Shown piece by piece: positions 14,279 through 25,341 of a stretch of DNA of 64,000 nucleotides; position 1 is the stretch's first letter, and the number at the start of each line of letters is the position of its first letter. The stretch is taken from the NCBI RefSeq assembly GCF_042767895.1, contig NC_091552.1, forward strand, positions 27,182,214 to 27,246,213, read 5' to 3'. Made by a program: the position numbers and the translations under genes. The notes under the pieces were generated by a model. The model saw only the letters and a program-made list of their open reading frames with translations, made no database searches and had not been told where the DNA came from. This DNA comes from Penaeus vannamei (Eukaryota > Arthropoda > Malacostraca > Decapoda > Penaeidae).

Positions 14279-15243
14279 TGTATTGGATGTTTGTAAACTC
14301 CGTAGAGTTAAAGATGGTTTAGGTAGCGTGTATTCCAACTACAGGTAATCTCCATATGGGTCTGGCGTTAAGAAACAATGACTCTTAGCTAGGCTAAAGA
14401 GTGATTCACGTAGTCATGCGAAAAAAACAATAAGACCACTGGCTGACAAAAAAGGCAACATACACAAAAGGAGCATCCATATTATACATTTATTTCGCAC
14501 AAAACTTTCCCATAAGAACAAATACACAGGACAACACACCATGCACTTACTTGAAAAACAGAGACCATAGCCCGAGAAGCACCAGTCTGACGGCTTCAAA
14601 ACCAACGGTCTGTCACCACACACGAACAAAAGCCTCCCTCTAGACCGATCTTAGAAACCTTATATACAAGTGGCTCCCGTGCTTACTGGGATTTTACCCA
14701 TAATACAATTAAATTTAGTTTGTGAAATAATTAATGGTGTGTTTAAAATAAGTAAAAAAAAATACATAAAATAAAAGAAACGATAAAACTATACAAAAAT
14801 GGGCACATAAAATGAACAAAAGATAGGAAAGTAAAAAAAAGTGAAAGAAGGGATCCAATGAGAAAGCGGAGAAACAAGAAGGGAAAAACGAAAGAAAAAC
14901 AAAGCTAAGGTGAATTAGTCGAAGACGAAAAGACGAGAATAAAAACAAGGTAAGTATAGAATATAAAATTAGTATTGTATAAGTAGTGTTGTGTATAGTA
15001 GGAGTAATGTAGATAGCAGAGGTAGATCACGGACCAGTGGAAAAGGTAAGTCAAAGGAATACAAAAACACAGGCTTATTCTTATTTAAAAAAAGGCGCAG
15101 ACACACAGGAAGCAGCAAAACCACGTCATCTTGCAGGGCGGAGGAGTCCGTAAGATTATCTAGAAGCGACGATCCAAGTATCAGGGGAACAGGCGGCCCG
15201 AAAGCCTACGGATGCCCAATTTACATAAGGGAAATTCACTACA
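14279..15243 (-). repeat. 5' LTR of copy A
   Basis: It begins TGTATTGGATGTTTG and ends AAATTCACTACA, followed directly by the duplication ATAAC at 15244-15248. It matches the copy B LTRs along its length. A block near 15211-15230 differs (GCCCAATTTACATAAG where the others read close to GACCCGCCTACAGCCAG). Confidence 0.85.
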
Positions 15244-18200
15244 ATAACAACAATAGCAAAGATTATAATAACAATAGTAATATTAGTAAGAATTGCTTCT
15301 ATTATTATTTCTGTTATCATTGTAGTTTATTATTATTAGGAAAATCATTAGAATAGTGTTGATTATTGCTATTATTTTAATTATTAAACAAATCATCTTA
15401 TAATTATAATTGTATAATTGTTATCATAATTCTTAGTCCTAATTACTCTCATAATTATCATTATTATCGTCATTATTGTCATTATTGATCGGGTTATCAT
15501 CAAAATCATCACAATTAACAGAAATATTGCTAAGATCATCATAATCATCCTTTAAACTCGAAAAAAGGGGTTTTCGACTCATCTCTAAAAAGGCTGTATT
15601 TCGCTAGATTTTATTAGTTTTTTCGACTTTTGAGATTTTTCTACTTTTTAGCCCTTTTTCTCATTATAGATGGGCTTTCCTATGATAATTATCATCATCA
15701 TTATCATTATCACAATCATTATTATCATTACTGTCATTATCGCCCTAATCACCCTTAATATAGTCATTTTTGTAATCATCATATTAATTAGTAATGTCAT
15801 TTTCATCATTATAATTATTTCAATAATGATAATGACAATAATGGCGTGATACTGGAAATAATAACAACAATAATAAGGATTATAATAACAATAATAGACC
15901 TATTATAGTTACTTCTAACCATTATTTCTGTTATCATTGTCATTATTGTTATTAGGAAAATCATTAGAATAGTGTTGATTATTGCTATTATTGCAATTAT
16001 TAGACCAATCATCATTATAATTATTATTGTATTATTATTATCATAATTATTGTTCTTAATTACTCACATAATTATCATTATTATCGTCATTATTGTCATT
16101 TATTAGTAGGTTATCATCAAAATCATGATAATTAGCGGAATTGTTAACTAAGATCATCATAATCGTTCTTTAAACTCGAAAAAGTGGGGTTTTCGACTCA
16201 CCTCTCCAAAGGCTATATTTAACTGCTAGATTTCGCCGGTTCTTCAACTTTGAAGGTTTTTCTACTTTTAGCCTTTTTCTTATTGTAGATGGGCTTTCTA
16301 ATAGATAATTATCATCATTATTGTCATTATCACCATTATTATAGTTACTGGCATTACCACTTCAAATCACCCTTGTCAGTATAGTCATTATGATAATCAT
16401 CTTAATTATTAATATAAATTTTCATCATTCTAATTATTTTAATAATGATAATGACAATAATGATAATTCTGGAAATAATAACAACAATAATAAGGATCAT
16501 AATAACAATAATAGACGTGTTAAAATTACTTCTATTATTGTTTCTGTTATCATTGTCATTTATTATTATTAGAAAAAACAGAATAGTGTTGGATTATTGT
16601 TATTATTGCAGTCCCAGGCAAAATCATCATTATAGTATCATTGTATAATTACTATCATAATTGTTGCCCTAATAACTCTCACAATCCATGATTATTATCT
16701 ATTTTGGGCCCAAATTTTAAAAAATTTAAAGGATAATTCAAAATCCAAAAAAAAAATTTTTTCATAATTATCTATTAATTTTTATCATTTTCGTTATTTT
16801 TAAATTAAAAACTTTAATATTCTAATAATTATTAGGCTCATCTTAAATTATATTGATAATTACATCAAATATTGTCATTATCTCATAATTATCATTATTA
16901 TCGTCATTATTGTCATTACTGATGGGCTTATCATCAAAATCATCATAATTAGCAGAATTATTGCTAAGATCATCATAATCATCCTTTAAACTAGAAAAAA
17001 GGGGTTTTCGACTCATCTCTGCAAAGGCTATATTTCGCTAGATTTCGCCGGTTCTTCAACTTTTGGGATTTTTCTACTTTTAGCCTTTTTCTTATTGTAG
17101 ATGGGCTTTCTAATGATAATTATCATCATTATTGTCATTATCACAATCATTATTATCATTACTGTCATTATCGCCCTAATCACCCTTAATATAGTCATTA
17201 TGATAATCATCTTAATTATTAATGTCATTTTCATCATTATAATTATTTTAATAATGATAATGACAATAATGATAATTCTGGAAATAATAACAACAATAAT
17301 AAGGATCATAATAACAATAATAGACGTATTAAAATTACTTCTATTATTATTTCTGTTATCATTGTCGTTATTATTATTAGGAAAAGCAGAATAGTGTTGA
17401 TTATTGTTATTATTGCAGGTATTAGGCCAAATCGTCATTATAGTCATCCATTGTATAATTACTATGTAATTGTTGCCTTAATAACTCTCATAATCTATGA
17501 TTATTACCGTCATTATTGTCATTACTGATGGGGTTATCATCAAAATCATCACAATTAGCAGAATTGTACTAAGATCATCATAATCATCCTTTAAACTAGA
17601 AAAAAGGGGGTTTTCAGACCCTCATCTCTGCAAAGGCTGTTGATTTTCGCATTAGAATGCTTTATAATATTATCATCATTATTGTCATTATCACCATCAT
17701 TATTATCATTACTGTCATTATCGCCCAGTCACCCTTAATATAATCATTATATAGATCATTTTCTATTAGGGTCATTTTCATCATTATAATTATTTTAAAG
17801 AAATGATAATGACAATAATGATAATTCTGGAAATAATATGTAAATAATAAGGATTATAATAATAAAAATTGCCGTGTTATAATTACCTCTATTATTATTT
17901 CTGTTATCATTGTCATTATTATTATTAGGAAAATCATTAGAATGGTGTTGATAATTGCTATTATTGCAATTTATTAGGCAAATCATCATTATAATTATAA
18001 TTGTATAATTACTATCATAATTATTGTCTTAATTGCTCTCATAATTATCATTATTATCGTCATTTTTGTCATTAGTGATGGGATAATAATCAAAATCATC
18101 ATAGTTAGCAGAATTATTCCTAAAGATCATCATAATCATCCTTTAAACTCGAAAAAGGGGGGTTTTCGACTCACCTCTCTAAAGGCTATATTTCGTTCAG

Positions 18201-18319
18201 ATTTCGCCGGTTTTTTCGACCTTCTAGGATTTTAGACTTCGCCTTTTTCTTATTACAGATGGGCTTTATAATAATAATTACCATCATTATTTTCATTATC
18301 ACCATCATTATTATCATTA
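15244..18319 (-). repeat. ~600-bp satellite array, piece A (right flank)
   Basis: Units have cores near 15570, 16190, 17000, 17610 and 18160. The first units carry variants (AATCATCTTATAATTATAA, then CTCTAAAAAGGCTG) that match, read backwards, the units immediately left of copy B (29280-29603). The last base before the gap maps to about 26977 in piece B. A stretch at about 16700-16890 is unlike the rest and rich in A and T runs; it looks like poor sequence. Confidence 0.85.
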
Positions 18320-18819
18320 NNNNNNNNNNNNNNNNNNNNNNNNNNNNNNNNNNNNNNNNNNNNNNNNNNNNNNNNNNNNNNNNNNNNNNNNNNNNNNNNN
18401 NNNNNNNNNNNNNNNNNNNNNNNNNNNNNNNNNNNNNNNNNNNNNNNNNNNNNNNNNNNNNNNNNNNNNNNNNNNNNNNNNNNNNNNNNNNNNNNNNNNN
18501 NNNNNNNNNNNNNNNNNNNNNNNNNNNNNNNNNNNNNNNNNNNNNNNNNNNNNNNNNNNNNNNNNNNNNNNNNNNNNNNNNNNNNNNNNNNNNNNNNNNN
18601 NNNNNNNNNNNNNNNNNNNNNNNNNNNNNNNNNNNNNNNNNNNNNNNNNNNNNNNNNNNNNNNNNNNNNNNNNNNNNNNNNNNNNNNNNNNNNNNNNNNN
18701 NNNNNNNNNNNNNNNNNNNNNNNNNNNNNNNNNNNNNNNNNNNNNNNNNNNNNNNNNNNNNNNNNNNNNNNNNNNNNNNNNNNNNNNNNNNNNNNNNNNN
18801 NNNNNNNNNNNNNNNNNNN
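18320..18819. other. Assembly gap, 500 N
   Basis: Exactly 500 unknown bases, a conventional placeholder size for scaffold joins. Satellite orientation flips across it (minus before, plus after), so the join order and orientation are uncertain. Confidence 0.98.
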
Positions 18820-19340
18820 GATCTTAGCAATAATTCTGCTAATTATCATGATTTTGATGATAACCCCATCAATAATGACAATAATGACGATAATAATGAT
18901 AATTATGAGAGTAATTAGGACAATAATTATGATAGTAATTATACAATGATGATTATAATGATTTGCCTAATAATTGCAATAATAGCAATAATGAACACTA
19001 TTCTGTTTTTCCTAATAATAATAACGACAATGATAACAGAAATAATAATAGAAGTAATTTTAATACGGCTATTATTGTTATTATAATCCTTATCATTGTT
19101 GTTATTATTTCCAGAATTATCATTATTGTCATTGTCATTATTAAAATAATTATAATGATGAAAATGACATTAATAATTAAGATGATTATTAAATGATTAT
19201 ATTAAGGGTGATTTGGGCGATAATGACAGTAATGATAATAATGATGATAATGACGATAATTATGGTAATTATTATAAAGCCCATCTATAAGAAAAAGGCT
19301 AAAATTAGAAAAAATCCCAAAAGTCGAAAAACCGGCGAAT
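18820..19340 (+). repeat. ~600-bp satellite, piece B left end
   Basis: About one unit in plus orientation, from GATCTTAGCAATAATTCTG to a break inside the core after ACCGGCGAA, where the composite insertion starts. Its variants (frame reading NNEHYSVFPNNNN) resemble the unit at 47.3-47.6 kb. Confidence 0.85.
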
Positions 19341-20141
19341 GTTTGGGTATGTGGGGCCTAGTCACAACTGCCGTTCCTCTGCATCCTGCTCACTTCCTCC
19401 CGGTCTCCGACTTCTTGTGTATTAATTTCCAACCCTCTTTCCTCTCGAAAAAAGGGGGGAACCTTCGACCAGTATGTTGCCTTCCGATGTCTCTTTGTTC
19501 CTTTTTCTCTGGAAAAAGGGAAAGAGATAATTTGGGAGACAAAAGTGTATATGTTCTTATGTGGCCTCCGCCCTCTGCTGGTTGGTTCTTTACCCTCCGT
19601 TCTAGCAAATATGGTATTTTTCACTGGGTTCAGTACTCATAAAAAAGTGTTTGTGTTATTGCCTTATAGTTCATTAATCACCTCTTATTCCCGCTGTAAT
19701 AATAAATTAATATTATTATTATATTCATTTATTATTCACATTCTTCTTCTTATTATTATTGTTATTATTGTTATTATTATTATTATTATTATTATCTTAT
19801 ATACACTTATATATATGTACACACATACGTCCTTATTTTCACTTATACGCACTTTATGTATACATATACTCACACCTATATATTATTCATATTATTCATA
19901 TTATTCATGTTATTCATATTACTCATATTATTCACATTACTCATATTATTCACATTATTCATATTATTCACATTATTCACATTATTCCTATTATTCATAT
20001 TGTTCATATTATTCGTATTCTTCCTATTGTTCTTATCATTCATATTATTCATGTTATTCATATTATTCATATCCTTCATATTGTTCATATTATTCATATT
20101 ATTCATAAGATTCCTATAATATTCTTCCTATTATATTATTA

Positions 20142-20215
<74 letters not shown>

Positions 20216-20424
20216 TATTCCTTTCTGTCAACGGAACAGCTGGGCGAAGGGTGAGGGCAGGTCATGCGACGTTGCGCGCCCTCGCCCGCCCGCGATGTGT
20301 ATATCCTCCCCTTGTTCCTCAGTCCGCTTCCTCGCTGTTCATTTCCTTCCATCCAGGAGGTGGGAGGGGGGAAGGGGGTGTTGGTGTGCGGATATACCTA
20401 TATTGACACTCAAAAAAATTAACC

Positions 20425-20455
<31 letters not shown>

Positions 20456-20985
20456 TCACAATATTTCTATTCACCTTCTTATTATTCATATTATTATTAC
20501 CATTATTCACATTATTATTATTATTATTCAAACTATTATTATTCACACTATTAATATTCACACTATTATTATTCACACTATTATTATTATTCACATTATT
20601 ATTATTATTCACATTATTATTATTGTTACCATTATTATTATTATTATTATTACTATTATTATTATTTTCTTATATACATCTATATATCTATATGTACACG
20701 CATACATCCTTATTTTCACTTATACTCACTATTGTGTACACATATACTCTCCCATATATATTCCTCATGTTATTCATATTATTCATATTATTCTTTATAT
20801 TCATTTTATCCATATCATTCGTATTATTCATGTTGTTCATATTATTCATATCAATCGTATTATTCATATATTCAAAACATCCATATTATTCATATCTTTT
20901 ATATGTACATATTATCCATATTATTCATATTATTCATATTATTCAAATTATTCAAATTATTCATATTATTCTTACTATTCATATA

Positions 20986-21049
<64 letters not shown>

Positions 21050-21275
21050 TATTATCATTATTATTCATATTATTGTTATTGTTATTCCTTTTGGGCGGCG
21101 GAACAGCTAGGGGAAGGGGGGGGGGGCAGTTCATGCGACGTCGCGCGTCCTTGTGCGCCCGCGATGTGTATAACTTCCCTTTGTTCTTCCCCTGTGTGGC
21201 TGTTTGGCTGTCCGCTTCCTCGCTGTCCTTTTCCTTCCTTCCGGGAGGTGGGAGGGGCATTCCTGTCTGTGGATA
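19341..21275 (+). repeat. Composite module, copy 1
   Basis: The order is: a unique head (19341-19700); (TTA)n at about 19745-19795; a spacer reading TATATACACTTATATATATG and TCCTTATTTTCACTTATACG; the 9-bp minisatellite (19880-20110); (TTA)n (20125-20215); a GC-rich box (20216-20400, with GGAACAGCTGGGCGAAGG and CATGCGACGTTGCGCG); then a second, diverged round of the same order. That round has the spacer at about 20668-20760, minisatellite at about 20765-20985, (TTA)n at about 20987-21065 and a GC box at 21085-21275. The module is thus an internal dimer. Long open frames of I, Y, L, H or N runs come from the simple repeats and are not genes. Confidence 0.75.
19880..20110 (+). repeat. 9-bp minisatellite (ATTCATATT)n, diverged
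   Basis: About 25 units of ATTCATATT with point variants (ATTCATGTT, ACTCATATT, ATTCACATT, ATTCGTATT). Because the unit is 9 bp, every frame reads as a three-residue repeat. Two (TTA)n tracts flank it. Confidence 0.9.
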
Positions 21276-21775
21276 TCTTTGGAAAGCAAGGTTAGGACTC
21301 ATCCTTTATTCTATATATATGTTTACTTACATTTGTCTTATTCCCTTTATATTTATATTTTCCTTTGTCTTGTTTAAAATTCACTTTTGCGCTATTTCTT
21401 ACTCACTATTTCCTATATTTATTAGGCTTATCTTAGGTTGTATCTTATCCTATCTTATCCTATCTTAAGGTAACAGGGCGTTTATTTACATGTAAATCCA
21501 ATTCCTTATTCCTATTCTTCCTTTCTTTATTTGATTTCCTTTATTTCTTATTACAATCCTTTATTTTGTAACACCTTTATTCTGTTTTTTCTTAGTTACT
21601 TAATTTCAAAATTTTATTATCTTTTTCCATCTTTACTTTTTCTCAAAAACTTATTCTCTTTTTCCATATCCACTTTTATCCACTTTTTCCATATCCACTT
21701 TTCCTCTCAGACTTATTATCTTTTTCATATCCGTTTTTTCTTTCTTTTGTGAACAGGTGTCCGGTGTTAAAAGGC
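21276..21775. other. T-rich, low-complexity spacer
   Basis: Pyrimidine-rich sequence with short repeats such as TATCTTATCC (21443-21470) and TTTTTCCATATCCACTTTT (21660-21730). No gene or RNA feature was recognised. Confidence 0.6.
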
Positions 21776-22205
21776 TGAAACTACTGGGCCTTTATTACCC
21801 GACATAAAAGGAGGGAGGCTCTCGGTCGAGCCCTGCACCAGGGGACCTCAGGGGCCTCACCCTGAGGGGCGGTTGCAGGTCTCCAACCTCCCGGTAGGGG
21901 GAGGGGGGGGGGGAAACTCAATGTCAACCTTAAACCCCGCCCATCCTTCGGGTATTATGCGCCTACACAAACTGGGCCATGACTATCCATCACAAAGGGA
22001 GGGAGGCTCTCGGTCGAGCCATGCATCAGGGGACCTCAGGGGCCTCGCCCTGAGGGGCGGTTGCACTATGTTAACCTTCAACCCCGCCCATCCCTCGGCC
22101 ATAATGCGCCTGCACCTACTGGGCCACGACTATCCATAAAAAGGGGGGGGGGGAGGGGAGAGGGAAAGGAGCCTCTCGGTCGTGCCATGTATCAGGGGGC
22201 CTCTT
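21776..22205 (+). repeat. GC-rich hairpin-bearing tandem repeat, block 1
   Basis: Two to three partial units share GGGAGGCTCTCGGTCGAGCC, a CATCAGGGGACCTCA-type stretch, AACCCCGCCCATCC and ATTATGCGCCTRCAC. Each holds a short hairpin, CCTCAGGG with CCCTGAGG around a 6-base loop (21846-21867 and 22034-22055). GGCTC/GAGCC forms a second potential stem. G runs follow (21898-21912 and 22141-22165). The unit is about 190 bp locally. I do not recognise the family. Confidence 0.7.
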
Positions 22206-22414
22206 ATTTTGTAACATTTAATTTCAAAATCTTATTATCTTTTTCTATGTTTATTTTTTCTCAAAACCTATTATCTTTTTCCATATTCACTTTTCCACAA
22301 ACTTATTATCTCTTTCCATACCCATTTTTTTCAAACTTATTATCTTTTTCCATATCCACTTTTTTCAAAAAACTTATTATTTTTCCATCCACTTTTTCTC
22401 AAAATCTTATTATT
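22206..22414. other. T-rich spacer between GC-rich blocks
   Basis: Repeats of TTATTATCTTTTTCCATAT-type words, as in 21600-21730. The pairing of a T-rich stretch with a GC-rich block repeats with a period near 645 bp (compare CTGAAACTACTGGGCC at about 21775 with CTGAAACGACTGGGCC at about 22420). Confidence 0.6.
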
Positions 22415-22665
22415 ATGTCTGAAACGACTGGGCCTTTATCACCCGACATAAAAGGAGGGAGGCTCTCGGTCGAGCCATGCATCAGGGGACCTCAAGGGCC
22501 TCACCCTGAGGGGCGGCTGCATTATGTCAACCTTCAACCCCACCCATCCCTCGGGCATTATGCGCCTGCACCTACTGGGCCACGACTATCCATAAAAGGG
22601 GGGGGGGGAGGGGAGAGGGAAAGGAGCCTCTCGGTCGTGCCATGTATCAGGGGGCCTATACTTTG
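22415..22665 (+). repeat. GC-rich hairpin-bearing tandem repeat, block 2
   Basis: This repeats block 1: CTGGGCCTTTATCACCCGAC, GGCTCTCGGTCGAGCC, the CCTCA...TGAGG hairpin (22489-22511, one arm base changed from G to A), AACCCCACCCATCC, a run of G, then GAGCCTCTCGGTCGTGCC. Confidence 0.7.
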
Positions 22666-23044
22666 CAACACCTTTATTCTGTTGTTTCTTAATTTCAATA
22701 TTTTTTTCCATATCTACTTTTTCAAATATCTTATCTTATTTCTATTTCCTTGATTCTGTTATTTCTTAATTTCAATATCTTTTTCCATATCTACTTTTTC
22801 AAATATCTTATCTTATTTATATTTCCTTGAAATTCATTTATCCACTGTCTTCTGATTTCTTATTTCTTATATTTGCTATCCTTGTCTTGGGTTATATCTT
22901 AACTTATCTTATTTCATCTTACCCACTTGTATTTCCTCTATCTTATTTCATTTCTTTGTTATTTTACATTTACCCATCTTATCTTACACATACTTGTATT
23001 TCATCTATCTTATCTCATTTCTTTGGTATTTTACATTCTCTCTT
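22666..23044. other. T-rich, low-complexity spacer
   Basis: Repeats of AATATCTTTTTCCATATCTA and CTTATCTTATTTC-type words. No coding or RNA feature was recognised. Confidence 0.6.
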
Positions 23045-23414
23045 ACATTTTAACTTAGCGGGGGTGTAGCTGGGGTTATTATCTGTGAACCTTTCAGGGG
23101 ACCCTCACCTATCCGATCGCTTATTCGGAAATCTTACAGTAAGGGACTATTCTAACTCCACAAATTAGAACCTATAATAACACTTTGTTTTACTTATCTG
23201 TATTATTCGTCGCCTTATCTGTTGATCTCCTACTCGCTGCACTTGTAGGTCTTTTACATGTTATTGAGGTGTTCCTTTTTGGGTTTCACTAGCCTTTTCT
23301 ATGGCTGTTAAGACCGTCCAGCTTTTGCTTATATATTCATAACTATTATAAAGTTCGGCAATAAACACAACAGGAAAAACAAAACACACATATAACACTT
23401 GTACACAGTATCCA

Positions 23415-23456
23415 CAACACTAGCGCTTTCGGCCTCCCTGGCCTCATCAGGTGTTG
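23415..23456 (-). ncRNA. Hammerhead ribozyme, type I-like with minimal stem III
   Basis: On the minus strand the parts come in canonical order. Stem I 5' strand is CAACAC (23456-23451). The CUGAUGA core follows (23450-23444). Stem II is GGCC/GGCC around a 5-base loop AGGGA (23443-23431). Then come GAAA (23430-23427), a very short stem III GCGC (23426-23423), the cleavage dinucleotide UA (23422-23421), and stem I 3' strand GUGUUG (23420-23415), perfectly complementary to the 5' strand. Outside, CC/GG can extend stem I past a small internal loop. All invariant core bases are present. Stem III is too short to close in one molecule, as in known minimal hammerheads of retroelements, which act better as dimers. 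Self-cleavage is predicted 3' of the A at 23421. Confidence 0.85.
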
Positions 23457-23488
23457 ATGGGGGAATACTGACTCTTTATTAGATAAAT

Positions 23489-23631
23489 TTACAATTTATA
23501 CCTAAATTTCGAGTACATACAAGTGACATGGAATGTTAATCCTGGTACTGTGGGGGGGTTTCTGGGAGGAACCCATGTGTCCTCATTCCTTTCATATGGG
23601 GGCGGTAGGGTTGAATCCAGGGGTTGTGGGG
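23489..23631 (-). CDS. Possible C-terminal tail of a Penelope-like ORF (fragment)
   Basis: A minus-strand frame is open for about 47 codons and ends at a TAA (23491-23489), just upstream of AATAAA and the hammerhead. It includes PPPYERNEDTWVPP and TFHVTCMYSKFRYKL. No start codon or known domain is visible, and the frame is short enough to be chance. The only reason to list it is its position, exactly where a Penelope-like ORF would end. Confidence 0.3.
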
Positions 23632-23678
23632 CCTTATTTTCTATTTTTGTGTTTGTTCTCTATTTCTTTTTATGAATA

Positions 23679-23707
23679 AGGTTAGGTTAGGTTAGGTTAG
23701 GTTAGGT
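23679..23707 (+). repeat. Short (TTAGG)n telomere-type tract
   Basis: Between five and six perfect AGGTT units. TTAGG is the ancestral arthropod telomere repeat. The tract is internal and abuts the upstream end of the Penelope-like fragment. The 23708-23810 segment after it is non-repetitive and unassigned, and ends in another AGGTTAGG before the second module. Confidence 0.85.
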
Positions 23708-23810
23708 GTTGTCCGTCTCATGAAGACTTGAAAGAAATCAGCAGACTACCGAGGAGCCGACAGGAGCCCTTCTCATGGGGGCTACACTTGGACACGGCAA
23801 AATAGGTTAG

Positions 23811-24216
23811 GTTTGGGTATGTGGGGCCTAGTCACAACTGCCGTTCCTCTGCATCCTGCTCACTTCCTCCCGGTCTCCGACTTCTTGTGTATTAATTTCC
23901 AACCCTCTTTCCTCTCGAAAAAAGGGGGGAACCTTCGACCAGTATGTTGCCTTCCGATGTCTCTTTGTTCCTTTTTCTCTGGAAAAAGGGAAAGAGATAA
24001 TTTGGGAGACAAAAGTGTATATGTTCTTATGTGGCCTCCGCCCTCTGCTGGTTGGTTCTTTACCCTCCGTTCTAGCAAATATGGTATTTTTCACTGGGTT
24101 CAGTACTCATAAAAAAGTGTTTGTGTTATTGCCTTATAGTTCATTAATCACCTCTTATTCCCGCTATAATAATAAATTAATATTATTATTAATATATTCA
24201 TTTATTATTCACATTC

Positions 24217-24254
<38 letters not shown>

Positions 24255-24261
24255 GTTATTA

Positions 24262-24313
<52 letters not shown>

Positions 24314-24997
24314 CATTATTATTAATATTATCTTATATACACTTATATATATGTACACACATACGTCCTTATTTTCACTTATACGCACTTTATGTATACA
24401 TATACTCACATCTATATATTATTCATATTATTCATATTATTCATATTACTCATATTATTCATATTATTCATATTATTCATATTATTCATATTATTCATAT
24501 TATTCATATTATTCATATTATTCATATTATTCATATTATTCATATTATTCATATTATTCATATTATTCATATTATTCATATTATTCATATTATTCATATT
24601 ATTCATATTATTCATATTATTCATATTATTCATATTATTCATATTATTCATATTATTCATATTATTCATATTATTCATATTATTCATATTATTCATATTA
24701 TTCATATTATTCATATTATTCATATTATTCATATTATTCATATTATTCATATTACTCATATTATTCACATTACTCATTATTCACATTATTCATATTATTA
24801 ACATTATTCAAATTATTCACATTATTCCTATTATTCATATTGTTCATATTATTCGTATTCTTCATAGTTCTTATCATTCATATTATTCATGTTATTTATA
24901 TTATTCATGTTATTCATATTATTCATATCCTTCATATTGTTCATATTATTCATATTATTCATAAGATTCCTATAATATTCTTCCTATTATATTATTA

Positions 24998-25092
<95 letters not shown>

Positions 25093-25303
25093 TTTATTCC
25101 TTTCTGTCAACGGAACAGCTGGGCGAAGGGTGAGGGCAGGTCATGCGACGTTGCGCGCCCTCGCCCGCCCGCGATGTGTATATCCTCCCCTTGTTCCTCA
25201 GTCCGCTTCCTCGCTGTTCATTTCCTTCCATCCAGGAGGTGGGAGGGGGGAAGGGGGTGTTGGTGTGCGGATATACCTATATTGACAATCAAAAAAATTA
25301 ACC

Positions 25304-25341
<38 letters not shown>

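Larger units (their letters stand above)
5572..15243 (-). mobile_element. Ty3/gypsy-type LTR retrotransposon, copy A (same insertion as copies B and C, many frame breaks)
   Basis: The element runs on the minus strand from a 5' LTR at 14279-15243 to a 3' LTR at 5572-6542. It is flanked by ATAAC at 5567-5571 and 15244-15248, the complement of the GTTAT duplication around copy B. Its order (leader, gag, protease, RT, RNase H, integrase, GC-rich 3' region) matches copy B throughout, but coding frames are broken every few hundred bases by single-base indels. The flanking satellite units are also the same as those of copy B. I infer the same insertion locus represented by low-accuracy sequence. A truly decayed paralog is the alternative, but the noise also runs through the adjacent satellite. 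Confidence 0.85.
23045..23678 (-). mobile_element. Probable Penelope-like element 3' end and pLTR fragment
   Basis: Read on the minus strand, the order is: a short open frame ending in a stop (23631 down to 23489), an AATAAA signal (23480-23475), a hammerhead ribozyme (23456-23415), then about 370 bp of AT-rich, non-repetitive sequence including TGTTTATTGCCGAAC. Hammerhead ribozymes in the terminal pLTR repeats are an established trait of Penelope-like retroelements, and this order (end of ORF, polyadenylation signal, ribozyme) fits their 3' end. The reverse transcriptase and GIY-YIG endonuclease are absent, so it would be a heavily truncated copy. The family call is inferred from the ribozyme and layout, not from protein domains. 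A retrozyme-type repeat is the main alternative. Boundaries are approximate. Confidence 0.55.

Noticed and set aside
19545..21468. Long open frames rich in Leu, Ile, Tyr, His or Asn (up to about 370 codons here and at 24015-26264)
   Set aside because: They are read-through of (TTA)n and the 9-bp ATTCATATT repeat, open in several frames and both strands at once.
23679..23707. Chromosome end (telomere)
   Set aside because: The TTAGG tract is only about 29 bp and internal, with unique sequence on both sides; it is interstitial.
24417..24775. CRISPR-like array
   Set aside because: There are no spacers; it is a uniform 9-bp minisatellite in a eukaryotic context.
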